In this document: positions 48,760 to 56,788 of the stretch, one piece after another | Numbering within the stretch: the stretch's first letter is position 1 | How the letters are laid out: every line of letters begins with the position of its first letter | DNA from: BJ22 sp021298375 | GTDB taxonomy: Bacteria > Planctomycetota > Planctomycetia > Pirellulales > Pirellulaceae | Length of the DNA: 64,000 nucleotides | Assembly (NCBI GenBank): GCA_046343015.1 | Contig: JBKDOL010000132.1 | Location: 62,001 to 126,000 of the forward strand | Reading direction: 5' to 3' | Notes under the pieces: model-generated | Told to the model about the DNA's origin: nothing | Databases searched by the model: none | What the model saw: the letters and a program-made list of their open reading frames with translations, nothing else | Translations under genes and position numbers: made by a program

Positions 48760-49869
48760 GTGACGCGGGAGTGGATTGCCGAACGGTCTGCCAAATTTGA
48801 CAGCAGCGGAATTCGGCGGATGTTTCAATTGGCGCGGCAAGTCAAGGACCCGGTCAATCTCTCGATCGGCCAGCCTGATTTCCCGGTCCCGGCCGCAGTC
48901 AAGCGGGCGATGATCGAAGCGATCGAGGCGGACCGAAACGGCTACACCCTGACCGAGGGGATTCCTCCCCTGCGGGATAAATTGCAGGCGGAGATTGATC
49001 GGCAGTTCGGCCAGGCTGACCGCAAAGTGATGGTCTGTTCAGGAACCAGCGGTGGCTTGACGCTGGCCTCGTTGGGATTGGTTAACCCCGGCGAAGAGGT
49101 GATTTATTTTGACCCTTATTTTGTGATGTACCCCGGTGCGGTTGCCTTGGCGGGGGGCAAGCCGGTACCGATCTCCACCTATCCGGATTTTCGCCTGCCA
49201 ATCGAAAAGGTAGCCGCAGCGATCACACCGCGTACCAAAATGATCCTGCTCAATAGCCCCGGCAACCCGACCGGCGTCTGCTATTCGCGGGAGGAGTTGC
49301 GGCAGATTGCCGAACTGGCGGCCGAGCACAAGCTTTGTCTGGTCTCGGATGAAATCTACAGCCGCTTCAGCTTCGATGAACCGCATTGCTCACCGGCTGA
49401 GTTCAATCCGCAGACCGTGGTGGTCGATGGTTTTTCCAAACCCTATGCGATGACCGGACTGCGTTCGGCTTATGTGCATGGTCCGGCAGAAGTCATCGAC
49501 GCCTTGGCTCAATTGCAGCAATTGACTTTCGTCAACGCGCCGCAGCCCGTCCAATGGGGCAGCATCGCCGCGATGGATGTGGACATCCAGCCTCTGGTCA
49601 ATGAGTACCGTCGCCGCCGCGACTTTCTGTTGGCGGAACTGCAACGGGATTACGAAATCCCGCATCCGGGCGGAGCCTTTTACCTTTTTCCCAAACTCCC
49701 CTGGGGCACGGGCGAAGAGTTTTTCCAAGCCGCTCTGGCCGAGAGCCTGCTGGTAATCCCGGGAACCGTTTTCAGCGAACGAGATTCTCACTTCCGCATC
49801 TCCTATGCGGCCGATGAACGGACCTTGCAGCGAGGGGTGGAGATTCTCAAGCGGTTGGCGCGGCGCTGA
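48760..49869 (+). CDS. PLP-dependent class I/II aminotransferase
   Basis: Aspartate aminotransferase-fold enzyme, 369 residues from GTG. NLSIGQPDFPVP and GYTLTEGIPPLR near the N-terminus, LLNSPGNPTG, SDEIYSRF with the PLP-binding Asp, and the lysine in DGFSKPYAMTGLRSAY. C-terminal SHFRISYAA carries the substrate-carboxylate Arg. GTG at 48760 is preferred, since GGAG lies 7 nt before it, while ATG at 48754 leaves only about one base. Substrate not determinable; related enzymes handle aspartate, aromatic or N-succinyl-diaminopimelate substrates. Divergent from purF; convergent with trmB. Confidence 0.93.
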   Translation: MTREWIAERSAKFDSSGIRRMFQLARQVKDPVNLSIGQPDFPVPAAVKRAMIEAIEADRNGYTLTEGIPPLRDKLQAEIDRQFGQADRKVMVCSGTSGGLTLASLGLVNPGEEVIYFDPYFVMYPGAVALAGGKPVPISTYPDFRLPIEKVAAAITPRTKMILLNSPGNPTGVCYSREELRQIAELAAEHKLCLVSDEIYSRFSFDEPHCSPAEFNPQTVVVDGFSKPYAMTGLRSAYVHGPAEVIDALAQLQQLTFVNAPQPVQWGSIAAMDVDIQPLVNEYRRRRDFLLAELQRDYEIPHPGGAFYLFPKLPWGTGEEFFQAALAESLLVIPGTVFSERDSHFRISYAADERTLQRGVEILKRLARR

Positions 49870-49887
49870 GTTCTTCGCAGGGGAGCG

Positions 49888-50532
49888 TCAGCTGTCCGAC
49901 TTTTCAAACTCGGCCCGATAAACTGGCAGGCCGTGCAAGCGGGTGCGGCGCTCAAAGTGCGTCTTGAAAGATTCGTCTGGCTGCTGGGGAAGCTCGACTG
50001 GAAGCGGGCCGCGGAGTCGGGAGTGCGCGAGGATGGTCTCGCAACCACTCTGGAAATACTCCTCGACGTCGGTCCAGAAATGCAGCCGTCCCAGAGGTTT
50101 GAGGACGCGTTCGATTGCCTCAACCAGTTCCTGCCGCACGACCCGCCGCTTGCGGTGCCGCGCTTTCCACCAAGGGTCGGGAAAATAAACGTGAACCGAA
50201 TCGACAGCCGCATCGGGGACTGATTCCCGTACGAACTTGACCGCATCGCCAGCTAACACGCGAACATTGGTCCGACCCTGTTGGGCGCAGCGGTAAGCGG
50301 CGAACTTGGCATATTTCTTGGCAATTTCGATCCCCAAAAAATGATCGTGAGGGCGAAATCCCGATTCAGTGACGAGGAAATGGCCTTTGCCGCTGCCCAC
50401 TTCGAGGTGCAGGGGGCCGTCCTGAGGAAACAAATTGGCGAGCGTCACCGGTTGCGAGGTGTCGCTCAAGTCGCGAAACAGCGGAGTGAAGTCGACATCC
50501 GGTTTGAGGCGTGGCAATGCGCGACGACCCAT
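49888..50532 (-). CDS. trmB: tRNA (guanine-N7-)-methyltransferase
   Basis: TrmB methylates G46 in the variable loop of tRNAs using SAM, 214 residues. SAM motif LEVGSGKGHFL near residues 43-53, GIEIAKKYA, GDAVKFV, then the TrmB signature VYFPDPWWKARHRKRR, with THFERR towards the C-terminus. Start at the ATG at 50532, with GGAG 9 nt before it. A four-copy 17-bp repeat lies about 110 nt upstream in the leader region. Confidence 0.97.
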   Translation of the reverse strand: MGRRALPRLKPDVDFTPLFRDLSDTSQPVTLANLFPQDGPLHLEVGSGKGHFLVTESGFRPHDHFLGIEIAKKYAKFAAYRCAQQGRTNVRVLAGDAVKFVRESVPDAAVDSVHVYFPDPWWKARHRKRRVVRQELVEAIERVLKPLGRLHFWTDVEEYFQSGCETILAHSRLRGPLPVELPQQPDESFKTHFERRTRLHGLPVYRAEFEKSDS

Positions 50533-50638
50533 ATGCGGTGCTCCTCGAAGGTTGGTCCAGCTTGGTGCAGGGCAGGATCCAGCAACAAAAAAATCGACTG
50601 CCGAGGCGTCGATTTTCAAGTGCCGGTTTGCGGAGATG

Positions 50639-50703
50639 GTGACTGCCCACCGAGTGTGACTGCCCACCGAGCGTGACTGCCCACCGAGCGTGACTGCCCG
50701 CCA
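50639..50703. repeat. 17-bp tandem repeat, about 4 copies
   Basis: Units gtgactgcccaccgagt/gc run three full copies plus 14 bases of a fourth, in the non-coding space between trmB and the 33-residue protein gene. Confidence 0.95.
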
Positions 50704-50780
50704 GGTAGTTTCGGTGCCAGCCAGGTTTCAGGTGTTGCCCCGGAAGGTCTGTCCTGAAGACAGCAGCGTGCGGCAACAGT

Positions 50781-50833
50781 CAGCCGCAGCGGACTACTCA
50801 GCCGCAACGGGCTACTCAGCCGCAGCGGACTAC
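50781..50833. repeat. 18-bp tandem repeat, 3 copies, ending in a stop codon
   Basis: Units cagccgcagcggactact, cagccgcaacgggctact and cagccgcagcggactac. The stop codon of the minus-strand 33-residue gene (50830-50832) lies in the last unit, so the array starts exactly at that gene's 3' end. Confidence 0.93.
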
Positions 50834-50931
50834 GGGGTGCGGATGTTTTTCCGCTTCAGCCGCTTGGCCTTGCTATTGGCGGGGCGCTTGCCGTGGTTGG
50901 CTTTCTTGATTTCGCGATGAGGTTTGGCCAT
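50830..50931 (-). CDS. 33-residue basic protein
   Basis: Short open frame MAKPHREIKKANHGKRP then ANSKAKRLKRKNIRTP, with about 40 percent Lys/Arg and no acidic patch beyond one Glu. GGAG lies 9 nt before the ATG on the minus strand, and the protein has a structured-looking HGKRPANSKAK core. It resembles very small basic ribosome-associated proteins (bTHX/S31 type) in size and charge but not in sequence, so a nucleic-acid- or ribosome-binding role is an inference. Too short for usual gene finders. I recall near-identical short frames in other planctomycetes but cannot check. Confidence 0.65.
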   Translation of the reverse strand: MAKPHREIKKANHGKRPANSKAKRLKRKNIRTP

Positions 50932-50959
50932 GACTGGTCATTCTCCAGAAAAACAATGA

Positions 50960-50994
50960 GTGGCGTCGATTTAATGGGTGGCGTCGATTTATTG
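50960..50994. repeat. 18-bp tandem duplication, about 2 copies
   Basis: gtggcgtcgatttaatgg is followed by gtggcgtcgatttattg, 29 nt upstream of the 33-residue gene's start codon on the minus strand. Confidence 0.88.
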
Positions 50995-51222
50995 CACGGC
51001 CCCTGTTTTCGGAACCAAATTCCAGCAAGACGTGCCGAATCCGCGAATGACAGGGCTGAATGGACCCGAGCTCCAAGGTTTCCAACTTAGCATTCGGAGG
51101 CGATTTGCGGAAGCTGCAATTTGCTCCCGAGCCGAAATCTCCGCTCCAATCCGCTTCTTTTACCAGATGGGACCAAGTGGACGGGGCGAGCCATTTGTCG
51201 CGTCAATGTGGCCGCTTTTTTG

Positions 51223-51251
51223 TTGAGGCGGCCCTTGAGCTCACGTAAAAT
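51223..51251 (+). promoter_or_regulatory. candidate nucleoside hydrolase promoter
   Basis: TTGAGG (51223-51228), a 17-nt spacer and TAAAAT (51246-51251); the leader to the ATG at 51287 is about 29 nt. The same -10 hexamer recurs in the window. Confidence 0.6.
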
Positions 51252-51286
51252 GTCCGGTTGTTTGAAGATTCAGGAATGGAGCAGGC

Positions 51287-52234
51287 ATGACGCGAAAGCT
51301 GATCGTTGACGGAGATATGGGAACGGACGATGCCGTCGCCCTGTGCATGCTGCTATTCGACAGCCGCATTGAGCTGCTGGGGCTGACGGCAGTGGAAGGC
51401 TGTGTGACAGCCGAGCAGGCCAACCACAATCTGCAGGCCATTATCGCCGAGCTCGATCCGGCCCGTCATCCGCGCCTGGGGCTGGCTCAGTCTGCGGCCG
51501 GAGCCCCGCCGATTACCGGCCGGCATTTGTATGGCGAGGACGGGTTGGGGAACACTCACTTCGAGTTTCCGTCCAAGCAACACTTGCCCTCCTCGGAAAA
51601 GCTGATGATCGACCTGGTCCGGAAATCGCCGGGCGAGGTTTCAATTCTCTGTTTGGGACCGCTGACCAACGTCGCCCGGGCGATTCAACGCGACCCGGCG
51701 ATCGAGACGATGGTTGACCGGGTGATAATGGTCGGGGGGAGTTTTCAGGGGATCGGCAACGTCACCCCTACGGCCGAGTTCAATTTTTATTTTGACCCCG
51801 ACAGCGCCCGCTCGGTGCTGCGCTCCAAACTGACGCGAACCCTCGTTCCGCTGGATGTCACCCGCCAGGTTTCCTTTGGACTGGAGATGTTGAATGAGCT
51901 GCCGGGTGAGTCGACTCGCAGCGGCCTATTCCTGCGGCAGGTTCTCCCCTTTGCTTTTCGCGCTTATCGCCAGCAACTGGGGCACGAGACCATCACGCTC
52001 AATGATGCGGTCGGCGCTTTGGCCGTCTGCGAGCCGGAGCTGTTTCAATTCGAGGACATGGCTGCGGACGTTGAGACCGAAGGCGAGCTGACCCGAGGGA
52101 TGACGGTGTTTGACCGACGGGTGCCGCAAGAGTGGCGGTCCAATCTCGAAGTGGCTGTGAGCTTGCGAGTGGATGCTGCCCGGCAATATCTGCTCGACCA
52201 GCTCCACGTCTCGGGACGAGCCACCAGTTTTTAG
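51287..52234 (+). CDS. inosine/uridine-preferring nucleoside hydrolase family protein
   Basis: Nucleoside hydrolase of the IUNH/RihA superfamily, 315 residues, cleaving the N-glycosidic bond of ribonucleosides with a Ca2+ ion. The N-terminal metal motif reads VDGDMGTDDA where DTDPGTDDA is usual; both aspartates before the Gly and the DD pair are kept. LCLGPLTNVARA, VMVGG-type (IMVGGSF), and AEFNFYFDPDSAR are family motifs, and TLNDAVGAL carries the C-terminal Asp. GGAG lies about 6 nt before the ATG. Substrate specificity unknown. An 8-bp inverted repeat (52249-52256/52276-52283) follows the stop. Confidence 0.93.
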   Translation: MTRKLIVDGDMGTDDAVALCMLLFDSRIELLGLTAVEGCVTAEQANHNLQAIIAELDPARHPRLGLAQSAAGAPPITGRHLYGEDGLGNTHFEFPSKQHLPSSEKLMIDLVRKSPGEVSILCLGPLTNVARAIQRDPAIETMVDRVIMVGGSFQGIGNVTPTAEFNFYFDPDSARSVLRSKLTRTLVPLDVTRQVSFGLEMLNELPGESTRSGLFLRQVLPFAFRAYRQQLGHETITLNDAVGALAVCEPELFQFEDMAADVETEGELTRGMTVFDRRVPQEWRSNLEVAVSLRVDAARQYLLDQLHVSGRATSF

Positions 52235-52483
52235 CTGGTAAGAGTGGTGGCTCCGAACCGCTGGGGGATGAACCGTCGGAGCCTGCCGAAATAACCATTT
52301 AACAAGCAGCCCCGATGGACGCGGATTTGGCTGACGCGGCCTGCTGTACTTCTGTGTTTCACACTTGCTCGTCGCCGAGGTTTGCAGCGGCGTATCTGTT
52401 TCCGCCCGTCAGCGTGAAACCCCTACTCAAGCTTGGGGGCTGAGCAAGCGGGGGGCTCGGCTGAGCCACGGGCGAAGCGGCCG

Positions 52484-53707
52484 TTACTCGCTCTTTTCCC
52501 GAATTTCGACCGAGACAATGACTTCCTCGCTTTTTCGCAGCAGTTTGACGGGGACTTTATCTCCCAGGCGGGCGAGGCTGACTTGAGTCACCAGGTGGGA
52601 GTCGTCCAGCACTTTGCGGCCATTGAATTCGATCACCAAGTCGTTCTCTTTGATTCCGGCGGCGTCTGCGGGGCCGCCGGGTGTGACGGCTGAAATCAGG
52701 GCGCCATGGCCGCGATTGAAGCCCATTTCCAGGGCTTTCCGGGGAGAGAAGCTGCCGTCCATTGAGACGCCCAGGAAGCCGCGTTTGACGTAGCCGACAT
52801 CGACCAGGTCAGTGACGATCCGCATCACCATGTTGATCGGGATGGCAAATCCAATCCCATCACTGCCGCCGGAGTTGCTGGCAATCGCCGTGTTCATGCC
52901 GATCACTTCCCCGTCGAGATTGAACAGTGGACCACCACTGTTTCCCGGGTTGATCGATGCATCCGTTTGAAAAAAGTCTTGATACTTGACGCCCTGCGGA
53001 CCAAGTTCCAGATCGTGCCGAAACTTGGCGCTGATGATTCCCTGGCTGACCGAGTGACTCAAACCAAAGGGGCTGCCAATCGCGACGACGTTGTCGCCGA
53101 TTTCCACATGGTCACTGTCTCCCAACCGCGCGGGCGAGAGTTTGTCAGACTCCATCAGCAGGACAGAGACATCGGAGTCCTTGTCGTGCCGGACATCCGT
53201 TGCCCGGAAGGCATAATCATCGATCACGATTTGGATGTTCTCCAGCTCGGCGCCCTCGATCACGTGGTAATTGGTGACCACGAAATTCCGATTGCGATAG
53301 CGGATCACGACTCCAGAGCCGGCTTCTTCAATCACGGCCGCCCGCGCCGAGTAGCTGTTGTCATTGTTGCGCGTCCGCGTTTTCTTGGCCTCGATATGAG
53401 CTACCGCGGGACTGGCCGATTTCACCAGCAGCCTGAGCATCCCGAACTCGCGGGGCGAGTGCCCGGCCCCCCGGAATTCAACTCCCGGGAGTTCCCCCAA
53501 GCTGAAGCGGCCTGATGTCTCCGAGGCGGGAGTGACTCGCGCCGTGTCACCTTGGGCAAAGAGTGAGTTCCCACTGTCGCCGGGAATGCCAAGCAGCATT
53601 CCACAGCAGAGCAGGGCAGTGCGACCAAGGAGGGAAACACGAAGGCGGGAAATGAGGTGTCGGGTCGGCAAGCGGAGAGGCAGTGGGTTGGGGAGTGAGA
53701 AGTTCAT
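52484..53707 (-). CDS. HtrA/Deg-type S1C serine protease with one PDZ domain
   Basis: Exported trypsin-fold quality-control protease, 407 residues. Signal region about 25-52 ends near LFAQG. The catalytic triad is intact: His in VTNYHVI, Asp in KDSDVSVLL and Ser in INPGNSGGPLF. A single PDZ domain (about 305-400; GFLGVSMDG, GALISAVTPGGPADAAG, DLVIEFNG) follows, as in DegS/HhoA-like forms rather than two-PDZ DegP. Periplasmic, soluble or membrane-tethered. No Shine-Dalgarno of note before the ATG at 53707. Confidence 0.95.
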   Translation of the reverse strand: MNFSLPNPLPLRLPTRHLISRLRVSLLGRTALLCCGMLLGIPGDSGNSLFAQGDTARVTPASETSGRFSLGELPGVEFRGAGHSPREFGMLRLLVKSASPAVAHIEAKKTRTRNNDNSYSARAAVIEEAGSGVVIRYRNRNFVVTNYHVIEGAELENIQIVIDDYAFRATDVRHDKDSDVSVLLMESDKLSPARLGDSDHVEIGDNVVAIGSPFGLSHSVSQGIISAKFRHDLELGPQGVKYQDFFQTDASINPGNSGGPLFNLDGEVIGMNTAIASNSGGSDGIGFAIPINMVMRIVTDLVDVGYVKRGFLGVSMDGSFSPRKALEMGFNRGHGALISAVTPGGPADAAGIKENDLVIEFNGRKVLDDSHLVTQVSLARLGDKVPVKLLRKSEEVIVSVEIREKSE

Positions 53708-53838
53708 GCTGTGGGTCGCAGTTCGAGGGGATTCGAAGAACCAACTTCTATCAGACTAGCCGCGAAACAAGACGTTAACGAGTCCCGCAGAGTCGGTTCG
53801 AGACGGTTTTGACGATTTTGGCTGGTAGACTTTGCCGG

Positions 53839-54273
53839 TCAGGAAATATTGAAGTCCAGATCGGTCAACCGATAATCGTCGGAGCGGTCGATGAGGCGGC
53901 CCCAATCGTGCGAGCGGGAGTTGCCAGAGGATTCGTTCTGTCGCTGGCAATTGATGCAGGTCGTGGCATAGGGCAGTGCCTGAAGTCGGGCGACGGGGAT
54001 GCTTTGGTTGCAGCCTTCGCAAACTCCATATCGCCCCTGAGCCAAAAGTTGCAGGGCAACTTCAACGTTCAGCAATTCGCGAGAAGCGACTTCGGCAAGT
54101 TGCGAGCTGAGCTCACCAAAGGCTGAGTCGCTGGCGAAGTCGATTACATCGCCGACGGAGTCCTGATTCATCTGACGCAGCAGGCTGTCGTCGCCAGCGA
54201 GGGCTTGGCGGAGTGCTTCGCGGCGTTGCAACAGAACTGCTTTCATTTCGTTCAACGTGTCTTTTCTTCCCAT
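53839..54273 (-). CDS. DksA/TraR-type zinc-finger protein
   Basis: 144-residue protein with an N-terminal coiled-coil (about 1-75) and a C4 zinc finger (CEGC ... CINC, about 98-122) as in DksA/TraR/YbiI proteins, which bind RNA polymerase in its secondary channel. The coiled-coil tip has SVGDVIDFASDSAFGEL rather than the DxxDxA tip of DksA; acidic residues D-x-x-D-x-A are partly kept (DVIDFA). So regulation of polymerase is likely but not certain. The C-terminal 20 residues are acidic and polar. Start at the ATG at 54273. Divergent from the 54672 gene. Confidence 0.9.
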   Translation of the reverse strand: MGRKDTLNEMKAVLLQRREALRQALAGDDSLLRQMNQDSVGDVIDFASDSAFGELSSQLAEVASRELLNVEVALQLLAQGRYGVCEGCNQSIPVARLQALPYATTCINCQRQNESSGNSRSHDWGRLIDRSDDYRLTDLDFNIS

Positions 54274-54671
54274 GACTTGGGTCCTTGAGGCTGATGGGAA
54301 CTCGGAATGTTCACCCAGCCCGCAAGCAGCAACAGAAAGAACTGAGCTTTGGCGAGATCGTGCGGCAAATTGGCTGGTCGCTAAAACTATAGGTTGAGTT
54401 GCGCGAGCGAACGGAATTTTCCCGCTCCTCTTCTCAGGGCCGGACAAAAGTGGAGTGCCTCCGCGAGACTCGACTTGCAGCTCTCCCCGCCCCAACCAGA
54501 AGGCACAGACGGTACAGCTGGTGCGACCGCTCCAACTACGAGCAATGCATTGGGAAATGCAGCATCCCCTTGACGTCTGTTTGACCAATCGCAGGGACAA
54601 ACCTAGGTTTCCACAGCCTCGACAGCGATGTTGAGGATTCGTCTCGTCTCTACCTTCCGCCAATCAGAATC
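54274..54671. other. divergent intergenic region
   Basis: About 400 nt with no credible gene; it must hold promoters for the DksA-like gene and for the low-complexity protein gene at 54672. No good sigma-70 match was found by eye. Confidence 0.45.
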
Positions 54672-55874
54672 ATGAAACGCGGTGCCATCTCGTCTCAATC
54701 TCGGGCCTCCAGCCTTGACGGCGCAGACCAACTCGGTCAAGACGTCGCCCGGTTGGCTGACTTGAGCTGTCGCTTTGAGCGACTGCTCAAGCGGGTTCGG
54801 ATTTTGGCCGGTCACTGTGAACAGGCTCCGGAAAATCTGCGCGATTCGCTCAAGCAGTTTCTCGACCTGGCCGTGATTGAAATGGAGGAGGGATTTCAAG
54901 CCTTGGTGAGTTACCAGGGTCGTCTATCCCAGTCTGTCACTGTCCCAGAGTCGGAATCGGGCAAGCTCAGTTCAGAGCAACCGGTCGCTGATTCGCCAAT
55001 CGAACCGCAAGCGACAGCCCTCGCGTCTGTTCCGCCGGTGGTCTCTGAGAACGAGGACTGTGAGCAGGGGATTGAACCCACGTTCGACAATATAGAGATG
55101 AGTTTTAATACCATGGCACGACTTGCTGAAATTCCTGAAGCAGCTGACCTGAATGCAATTCTCGCACGACTGGAAAGCGGCGATGACGCCAGCGATGCGG
55201 ACGAGTTCCGAAGGCCGATTCAGGATTCGCCAACCAATACACGCGAACAACTGTTAGGCTTTGACGTCTGTCGGATGGAGGTCAGGCCAAACCCGGCCAC
55301 TCCAGCCGCCGCCGAGCCCCAAAACCTGCCCCAAAACCTGCCCCAAAACTTGTCGCAGAACTTGTCGCAGAGTCGCACAAACCGTGCTTTGGCAGCGGCC
55401 GATCGAGCCGATACCCACCATATTTCCGCGGCGGAAGTGGTATTCACTTCGGCGGGGGACAGCCATTCGGCGGGGGACAGCCTGAGATATGCGGCGGCCC
55501 TCAGCGCGGGACTTCCGGCCGAAGCGGGAGCGTTCCCAATCGCCTCCGGGGCGTACGGGTCGCGGGAACAAGTCGAAGACGGTGCCGACGTCCAGCCGGT
55601 ACTGCCTGTACCGGATGCCGAAGTGAACGATGCCGAAGTTAAAGGCGCGCCGGAGAGCCTGTCCGGGCACTCGCCGATTCCTTCGAACCTGGAGAGTCCG
55701 GCCCGGCAGAATCCAAACAGCGCTCCGAGCCCGTCGCGAGGGCATGCCAGTGAACAGGTGGAAGACGTTAACCCTCTGGAGTCGATTGCACCCGAGAATC
55801 TCGAGGCAATTCTGTCCCTGAAAGAGGAGTTGATTCTGGTCTCCTCCAAATTCAAGAACTCAGGAGTGTTTTGA
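54672..55874 (+). CDS. low-complexity Ser/Pro/Ala-rich protein with in-frame tandem repeats
   Basis: Unrecognised 400-residue protein. The first 90 residues look helical and folded (LADLSCRFERLLKRVRILAGH), residues about 95-360 are disordered and low-complexity, and the C-terminal 30 residues (ENLEAILSLKEELILVSSKF) again look helical. No signal peptide or membrane segment. Three in-frame tandem repeats lie in the disordered part: QNLP/QNLS x4, SAGDSH x2 and DAEVN x2. It probably forms a pair with the 55947 gene, 72 nt downstream. Function unknown. Confidence 0.75.
   Translation: MKRGAISSQSRASSLDGADQLGQDVARLADLSCRFERLLKRVRILAGHCEQAPENLRDSLKQFLDLAVIEMEEGFQALVSYQGRLSQSVTVPESESGKLSSEQPVADSPIEPQATALASVPPVVSENEDCEQGIEPTFDNIEMSFNTMARLAEIPEAADLNAILARLESGDDASDADEFRRPIQDSPTNTREQLLGFDVCRMEVRPNPATPAAAEPQNLPQNLPQNLSQNLSQSRTNRALAAADRADTHHISAAEVVFTSAGDSHSAGDSLRYAAALSAGLPAEAGAFPIASGAYGSREQVEDGADVQPVLPVPDAEVNDAEVKGAPESLSGHSPIPSNLESPARQNPNSAPSPSRGHASEQVEDVNPLESIAPENLEAILSLKEELILVSSKFKNSGVF
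55317..55364. repeat. 12-bp tandem repeat, 4 copies, in frame
   Basis: Units ccccaaaacctg (x2), ccccaaaacttg and tcgcagaacttg encode QNLP, QNLP, QNLS, QNLS in the disordered part of the protein. The unit length preserves frame. Confidence 0.95.
55448..55482. repeat. 18-bp tandem duplication, 2 copies, in frame
   Basis: ttcggcgggggacagcca repeated, encoding SAGDSH then SAGDS in the same protein. Confidence 0.93.
55614..55643. repeat. 15-bp tandem duplication, 2 copies, in frame
   Basis: gatgccgaagtgaac and gatgccgaagttaaa encode DAEVN-DAEVK in the same protein. Confidence 0.9.
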
Positions 55875-55946
55875 GCTCCAGGCTTTACGCAAAACTGTTG
55901 ATTCAACCTAACTGACCAAACAAGATTCGATTTACAGGTGTGTCCC

Positions 55947-56621
55947 ATGTCGTCAAGCTCTTCTCCGTCCGGCAAGTCCGGCGGTTATACAGTCGGTCTC
56001 TCTACGGCACGTTTCCTCGATCAAGCCATGCTGGATGAGGTCGCGCCCACCGCGGTTCCAGCCTTGCGTCCTGCGCCTACTCCCCCTCCCCCTCCCGCAC
56101 CGGTTCCACCGATTGCGGCAACCAAGGCTTCCGAGCGGAATGAATCCGACGAAGAGATTTCCAGTTACATGAGCCAGTTGCTGAAGCGGACCGGGCAAGC
56201 GCCGGCGGGAGGTACACCAAGTGCGCCCCCTCCCGCTGCTCCCGTCTCGTCCCATTCGTCAGCCGCCGAGCCTTCCGAGGGGCACTCCGAGTCGGCCGCT
56301 GAAGAGGAGGCCCCTTGGACCGAAGCCCAGTACATTCCCAAAAAGCTGGCGCCTGAACGGGAGGCTGACCTGCGTGCCTTCCGCAAACTTGCCAATGCTT
56401 CCGCTCGCGGGGCACTGAACAGTTTCGAGCAGAAAAAACAGCGCAAGCAATGCAAGACCAGCGGATTCCTTGCGGTGTCGAGCTTGGTTGCTGCGATTCC
56501 CCTGTACTTGTGGGGAGGTTTACTGGGCGATCACTGGGGCGCCAGCGCCCTGGCGGCACTGGTCATCGGCGGCGTGTTCGGTTACCGCTTCCATAAATCG
56601 CGCGGTGGTTTGGAGAAGTAA
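55947..56621 (+). CDS. proline-rich membrane protein
   Basis: Unrecognised 224-residue protein. Pro/Ala/Ser-rich N-terminal 150 residues (a PTPPPPPAPVPP stretch near 45) are followed by a basic helical segment (LAPEREADLRAFRKLANASA) and two closely spaced membrane helices at about 175-195 and 197-214. A short Lys/Arg tail ends the protein. Cytoplasmic disordered N-terminus and membrane hairpin are inferred. A GTG at 55938 is a possible earlier start. It follows the low-complexity gene after 72 nt and ends at a strong terminator, suggesting one two-gene unit. Confidence 0.78.
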   Translation: MSSSSSPSGKSGGYTVGLSTARFLDQAMLDEVAPTAVPALRPAPTPPPPPAPVPPIAATKASERNESDEEISSYMSQLLKRTGQAPAGGTPSAPPPAAPVSSHSSAAEPSEGHSESAAEEEAPWTEAQYIPKKLAPEREADLRAFRKLANASARGALNSFEQKKQRKQCKTSGFLAVSSLVAAIPLYLWGGLLGDHWGASALAALVIGGVFGYRFHKSRGGLEK

Positions 56622-56714
56622 CCCTCCGCTGAGCGATCCTGCAATCACCGGTCAGGTCAGATCACTGACCCACAGCCTGCCTGACCAACTTTTCATCCAG
56701 CAGCAATTTCATTC

Positions 56715-56754
56715 GGCCGTGCTTCGGATTCGGAGCGCGGCCGGCTGGTTTTTT
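56715..56754 (+). terminator. Rho-independent terminator
   Basis: A 12-bp stem (56715-56726 with 56731-56742, loop gatt, two to three G-T pairs) is followed by GGCTGG and six T residues. It closes the 54672-55947 unit; it lies 90 nt after the stop. Confidence 0.85.
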
Positions 56755-56788
56755 GGGGGCAGCATCCGGCTGACGGAACCGTAGCCGC

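Larger units (their letters stand above)
50932..51286. other. intergenic region upstream of nucleoside hydrolase
   Basis: About 355 nt with no credible gene. It holds an 18-bp tandem duplication at 50960-50994 (upstream of the 33-residue gene) and the promoter at 51223-51251. Confidence 0.55.

Noticed and set aside
50639..50833. CRISPR array
   Set aside because: Units of 17-18 bp are directly adjacent with no spacers, and no cas gene is nearby; these are simple tandem repeats.
52249..52283. 8-bp inverted repeat after the nucleoside hydrolase as a terminator
   Set aside because: No T-run follows on either strand, so it is not called as a terminator.
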